From the NCBI GenBank assembly GCA_900471525.1, contig UCEZ01000032.1, forward strand, positions 109,377-173,376: a stretch of DNA of 64,000 bases, read 5' to 3'. Numbering within the stretch: position 1 is the stretch's first letter; every line of letters begins with the position of its first letter. Below, in pieces: positions 61,829 to 64,000 of the stretch. The notes beneath the pieces were generated by a model. It did no database searches and was not told where the DNA came from. It was given only the letters and a program-made list of their open reading frames with translations. This DNA is from Hyphomicrobiales bacterium. GTDB taxonomy: Bacteria; Pseudomonadota; Alphaproteobacteria; Rhizobiales; Rhizobiaceae. The position numbers were made by a program, and so were the translations under genes.

Positions 61829-63951
61829 AGGCGGCTGAGACGGCGCTCGACTATCATGCGCTGAATGCGATGCTGAACCTCTATGACGACGAGGGGAAGA
61901 TCCAGCTCGACAAGGACCGGCTGGCCGCGAAGCAGTATTTCCTCCAGCACGTCAACCAGAATACTGTCTTCTTCCATAACCTGCGGGAGAAGCTCGATTA
62001 TCTGGTGACCGAAGGCTACTACGAGCGGGAGGTGCTCGACCAGTATTCCTTCAACTTCGTCCGCGACCTGTTCGACCATGCCTATGCAAAGAAGTTCCGC
62101 TTCCCGACCTTCCTCGGCGCCTTCAAGTACTACACCAGCTATACGCTGAAGACTTTCGACGGAAAGCGCTATCTCGAGCGCTACGAAGACCGCATCTGCA
62201 TGGTGGCGCTGACGCTCGCCCGGGGCAATGAGGCGCTTGCCCGCGACATGGTCGACGAGATCATTTCGGGCCGTTTCCAGCCGGCGACGCCGACCTTCCT
62301 CAATGCGGGCAAGAAGCAGCGGGGCGAACTCGTCTCCTGCTTCCTCATGCGGGTCGAAGACAACATGGAAAGTATCGGCCGATCGATCAATTCGGCGCTG
62401 CAGCTTTCCAAGCGTGGTGGCGGCGTGGCTCTTTCACTCACCAACATCCGCGAGGCAGGCGCGCCGATCAAGCAGATCGAAAACCAGTCGTCCGGCATCA
62501 TTCCGGTGATGAAACTGCTGGAGGATAGTTTCTCCTATGCCAACCAGCTCGGTGCGCGGCAGGGGGCCGGCGCCGTCTATCTCAATGCGCATCATCCCGA
62601 CATCATGCGCTTCCTCGACACCAAGCGTGAAAATGCCGACGAGAAGATCCGCATCAAGACGCTGTCGCTCGGCGTCGTCATTCCCGACATCACCTTCGAA
62701 CTGGCACAGAATAACGAGGACATGTACCTCTTCTCGCCCTATGACGTGGAGCGCGTCTACGGCGTGCCCTTCACCGAAATCTCGGTGACGGAAAAATACC
62801 GCGAGATGGCGGACGATGCCCGCATCACCAAGAAGAAGATCAAGGCGCGCGAATTCTTCCAGGTGCTTGCCGAAATCCAGTTCGAGAGCGGCTATCCCTA
62901 CATCATGTTCGAAGACACGGTGAACCGGGTGAACCCGATCGCCGGACGCATCACCATGAGCAACCTCTGCTCGGAAATCCTACAGGTGAGCGAGGCGAGC
63001 AAGTATAATGACGACCTCTCGTACAAGCACATGGGCAAGGACATTTCCTGCAATCTCGGCTCGCTGAATATTGCGGCGGCAATGGATTCCGAGGATTTCG
63101 GCAAGACGATCGAGACTTCGATCCGGGCGCTGACCGCCGTTTCCGACATGAGCCATATCTCCTCGGTGCCGTCGATCGAGAAGGGCAATGACGACAGCCA
63201 TGCGATCGGCCTCGGGCAGATGAACCTGCACGGCTATCTCGCCCGCGAGCGCATCCACTACGGCTCGGAAGAGGGCGTCGATTTCACCAATATCTATTTC
63301 TACACGGTGACCCATCACGCGATCCGCGCTTCGAACCGAATTGCCGTTGAGCGGGGATCGAGCTTCAAGGGCTTCGAGAACTCGAAATACGCCTCTGGAG
63401 AATATTTCGACAAATACACCGAACAGGCATGGGAACCGGCGACGGAGAAGGTGAGGGGGCTGTTCGAAACGGCCGGCATTCCGATCCCGACACAGGCGGA
63501 CTGGTTGGCCTTGAAGAGGGACGTTATGGCGTCCGGGCTCTATAACCAGAATTTGCAGGCCGTGCCGCCGACGGGGTCGATTTCCTATATCAACCACTCG
63601 ACATCCTCGATCCATCCGATCGTCTCGAAGGTCGAGATCCGCAAGGAAGGCAAGATCGGCCGCGTCTATTATCCGGCGCCATTCATGAGCAACGACAATC
63701 TCGATTACTATCAGGACGCCTACGAGATCGGACCTGAGAAGATCATCGACACCTATGCCGCAGCAACGCAGCACGTCGATCAGGGCCTGTCGCTGACCCT
63801 GTTCTTCCGCGACACGGCGACGACGCGCGATATCAACAAGGCGCAGATCTATGCATGGAAGAAGGGCATCAAGACCATCTACTACATCCGGCTTCGGCAG
63901 ATGGCGTTGTCCGGTACCGAGGTGCAAGGCTGTGTGTCGTGCACCTTGTGA
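61798..63951 (+). CDS. nrdE: Class Ib ribonucleotide reductase alpha subunit
   Basis: A 717-residue NrdE, close to the usual 714, which reduces ribonucleoside diphosphates. [20 protein letters not shown] holds the first active-site cysteine, [20 protein letters not shown] and [15 protein letters not shown] follow, and the [20 protein letters not shown] loop is near residue 590. The C-terminal CVSCTL pair accepts electrons from NrdH. No N-terminal ATP-cone is present, as in class Ib. The start appears to be TTG 61798 inside nrdI; the first in-frame ATG at 61870 would cut the conserved N-terminus. nrdF is expected beyond the window. Confidence 0.95.
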   Translation: MDATTFDRPLKAAETALDYHALNAMLNLYDDEGKIQLDKDRLAAKQYFLQHVNQNTVFFHNLREKLDYLVTEGYYEREVLDQYSFNFVRDLFDHAYAKKFRFPTFLGAFKYYTSYTLKTFDGKRYLERYEDRICMVALTLARGNEALARDMVDEIISGRFQPATPTFLNAGKKQRGELVSCFLMRVEDNMESIGRSINSALQLSKRGGGVALSLTNIREAGAPIKQIENQSSGIIPVMKLLEDSFSYANQLGARQGAGAVYLNAHHPDIMRFLDTKRENADEKIRIKTLSLGVVIPDITFELAQNNEDMYLFSPYDVERVYGVPFTEISVTEKYREMADDARITKKKIKAREFFQVLAEIQFESGYPYIMFEDTVNRVNPIAGRITMSNLCSEILQVSEASKYNDDLSYKHMGKDISCNLGSLNIAAAMDSEDFGKTIETSIRALTAVSDMSHISSVPSIEKGNDDSHAIGLGQMNLHGYLARERIHYGSEEGVDFTNIYFYTVTHHAIRASNRIAVERGSSFKGFENSKYASGEYFDKYTEQAWEPATEKVRGLFETAGIPIPTQADWLALKRDVMASGLYNQNLQAVPPTGSISYINHSTSSIHPIVSKVEIRKEGKIGRVYYPAPFMSNDNLDYYQDAYEIGPEKIIDTYAAATQHVDQGLSLTLFFRDTATTRDINKAQIYAWKKGIKTIYYIRLRQMALSGTEVQGCVSCTL

Positions 63952-63962
63952 GCATTGCAAAG

Positions 63963-64000
63963 CCCCTCATCCGGCCTGTCGGCCACCTTCTCCCCGTGAA
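63963..64000. repeat. Start of a RIME-like repeat at the window edge
   Basis: CCCCTCATCCGGCCTGTCGG followed by CCACCTTCTCCCCG is the typical opening of rhizobial intergenic mosaic repeats and resembles the element at 21038-21184. It is cut by the window end. Confidence 0.65.

Overview
The window looks like chromosomal (or chromid) DNA of a rhizobial alphaproteobacterium of the Rhizobium/Agrobacterium/Neorhizobium type. The basis is GC-rich coding with a strong third-position bias, dense short operons, intergenic palindromic mosaic elements of the kind described in Rhizobium, a NodW/FixJ-type two-component system, a pirin/DoxX/AzoR/aldo-keto reductase group and a rhizobial-style set of sugar ABC transporters. 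No rRNA, tRNA, insertion sequence, phage gene or CRISPR array was seen. The genus is an inference; no marker gene is present.

Layout, left to right. (1) 1-7.3 kb: the tail of a TPR-type regulator, then a redox/quinone-stress group on the minus strand (LLM flavin oxidoreductase, pirin, DoxX, FMN azoreductase, aldo/keto reductase) with a divergent LysR regulator, an F420-dependent-reductase-like NADP-binding protein and an Rrf2 regulator. A 29-bp degenerate direct repeat lies upstream of both the aldo/keto reductase and the azoreductase and suggests one LysR regulon. (2) 7.6-14.6 kb: a six-gene acyl-CoA operon (ACX4-like acyl-CoA dehydrogenase, crotonase, CaiB-type CoA-transferase, YWTD propeller, carnitine-dehydrogenase-like enzyme, AMP ligase). 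(3) 15.0-19.9 kb: a minus-strand signalling island with an AraC regulator, three very small proteins with good ribosome binding sites, a lone receiver domain, a FixJ-type regulator, a PAS histidine kinase and, upstream, an unannotated small RNA. The RNA has four successive hairpins with C-rich, anti-Shine-Dalgarno-like loops and an intrinsic terminator. The kinase, one small gene and the small RNA share a near-palindromic promoter motif at the same distance from a -10-like hexamer. This is the most interesting part of the window.

(4) 20.0-26.2 kb: glyoxylate-to-glycerate pathway (gcl, hyi, glxR, glycerate 2-kinase) divergent from an IclR regulator, with an IclR-type operator. (5) 26.5-28.2 kb: a DUF4174 protein and a BaiN-like flavoprotein. 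(6) 28.6-35.5 kb: complete leucine/isovalerate catabolism from isovaleryl-CoA to acetoacetate plus acetyl-CoA (ivd, mccB, ridA-like, mccA, HMG-CoA lyase, methylglutaconyl-CoA hydratase). (7) 35.5-38.5 kb: a Xre/RES toxin-antitoxin pair, a fatty acid desaturase and an orphan PhnD-like binding protein.

(8) 38.5-48.0 kb: a glycoside utilisation locus (GH2 glycosidase, LacI regulator, Gfo/Idh/MocA dehydrogenase; divergently an ABC importer with ThuA-like protein) with a LacI-type operator between the arms. (9) 48.5-56.3 kb: a second uptake/catabolic locus (ROK regulator, M20 hydrolase, two tandem paralogous binding proteins, permease, PLP racemase-like enzyme, single-domain ATPase) whose substrate is not evident. 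(10) 56.3-60.4 kb: a TetR/Bcr-CflA efflux pair, an AraC regulator and a short-chain dehydrogenase. (11) 60.6-64 kb: a class Ib ribonucleotide reductase operon (nrdH, nrdI, nrdE, continuing out of the window) behind a candidate NrdR box and a cobalamin riboswitch. Coenzyme B12 would then repress this B12-independent enzyme.
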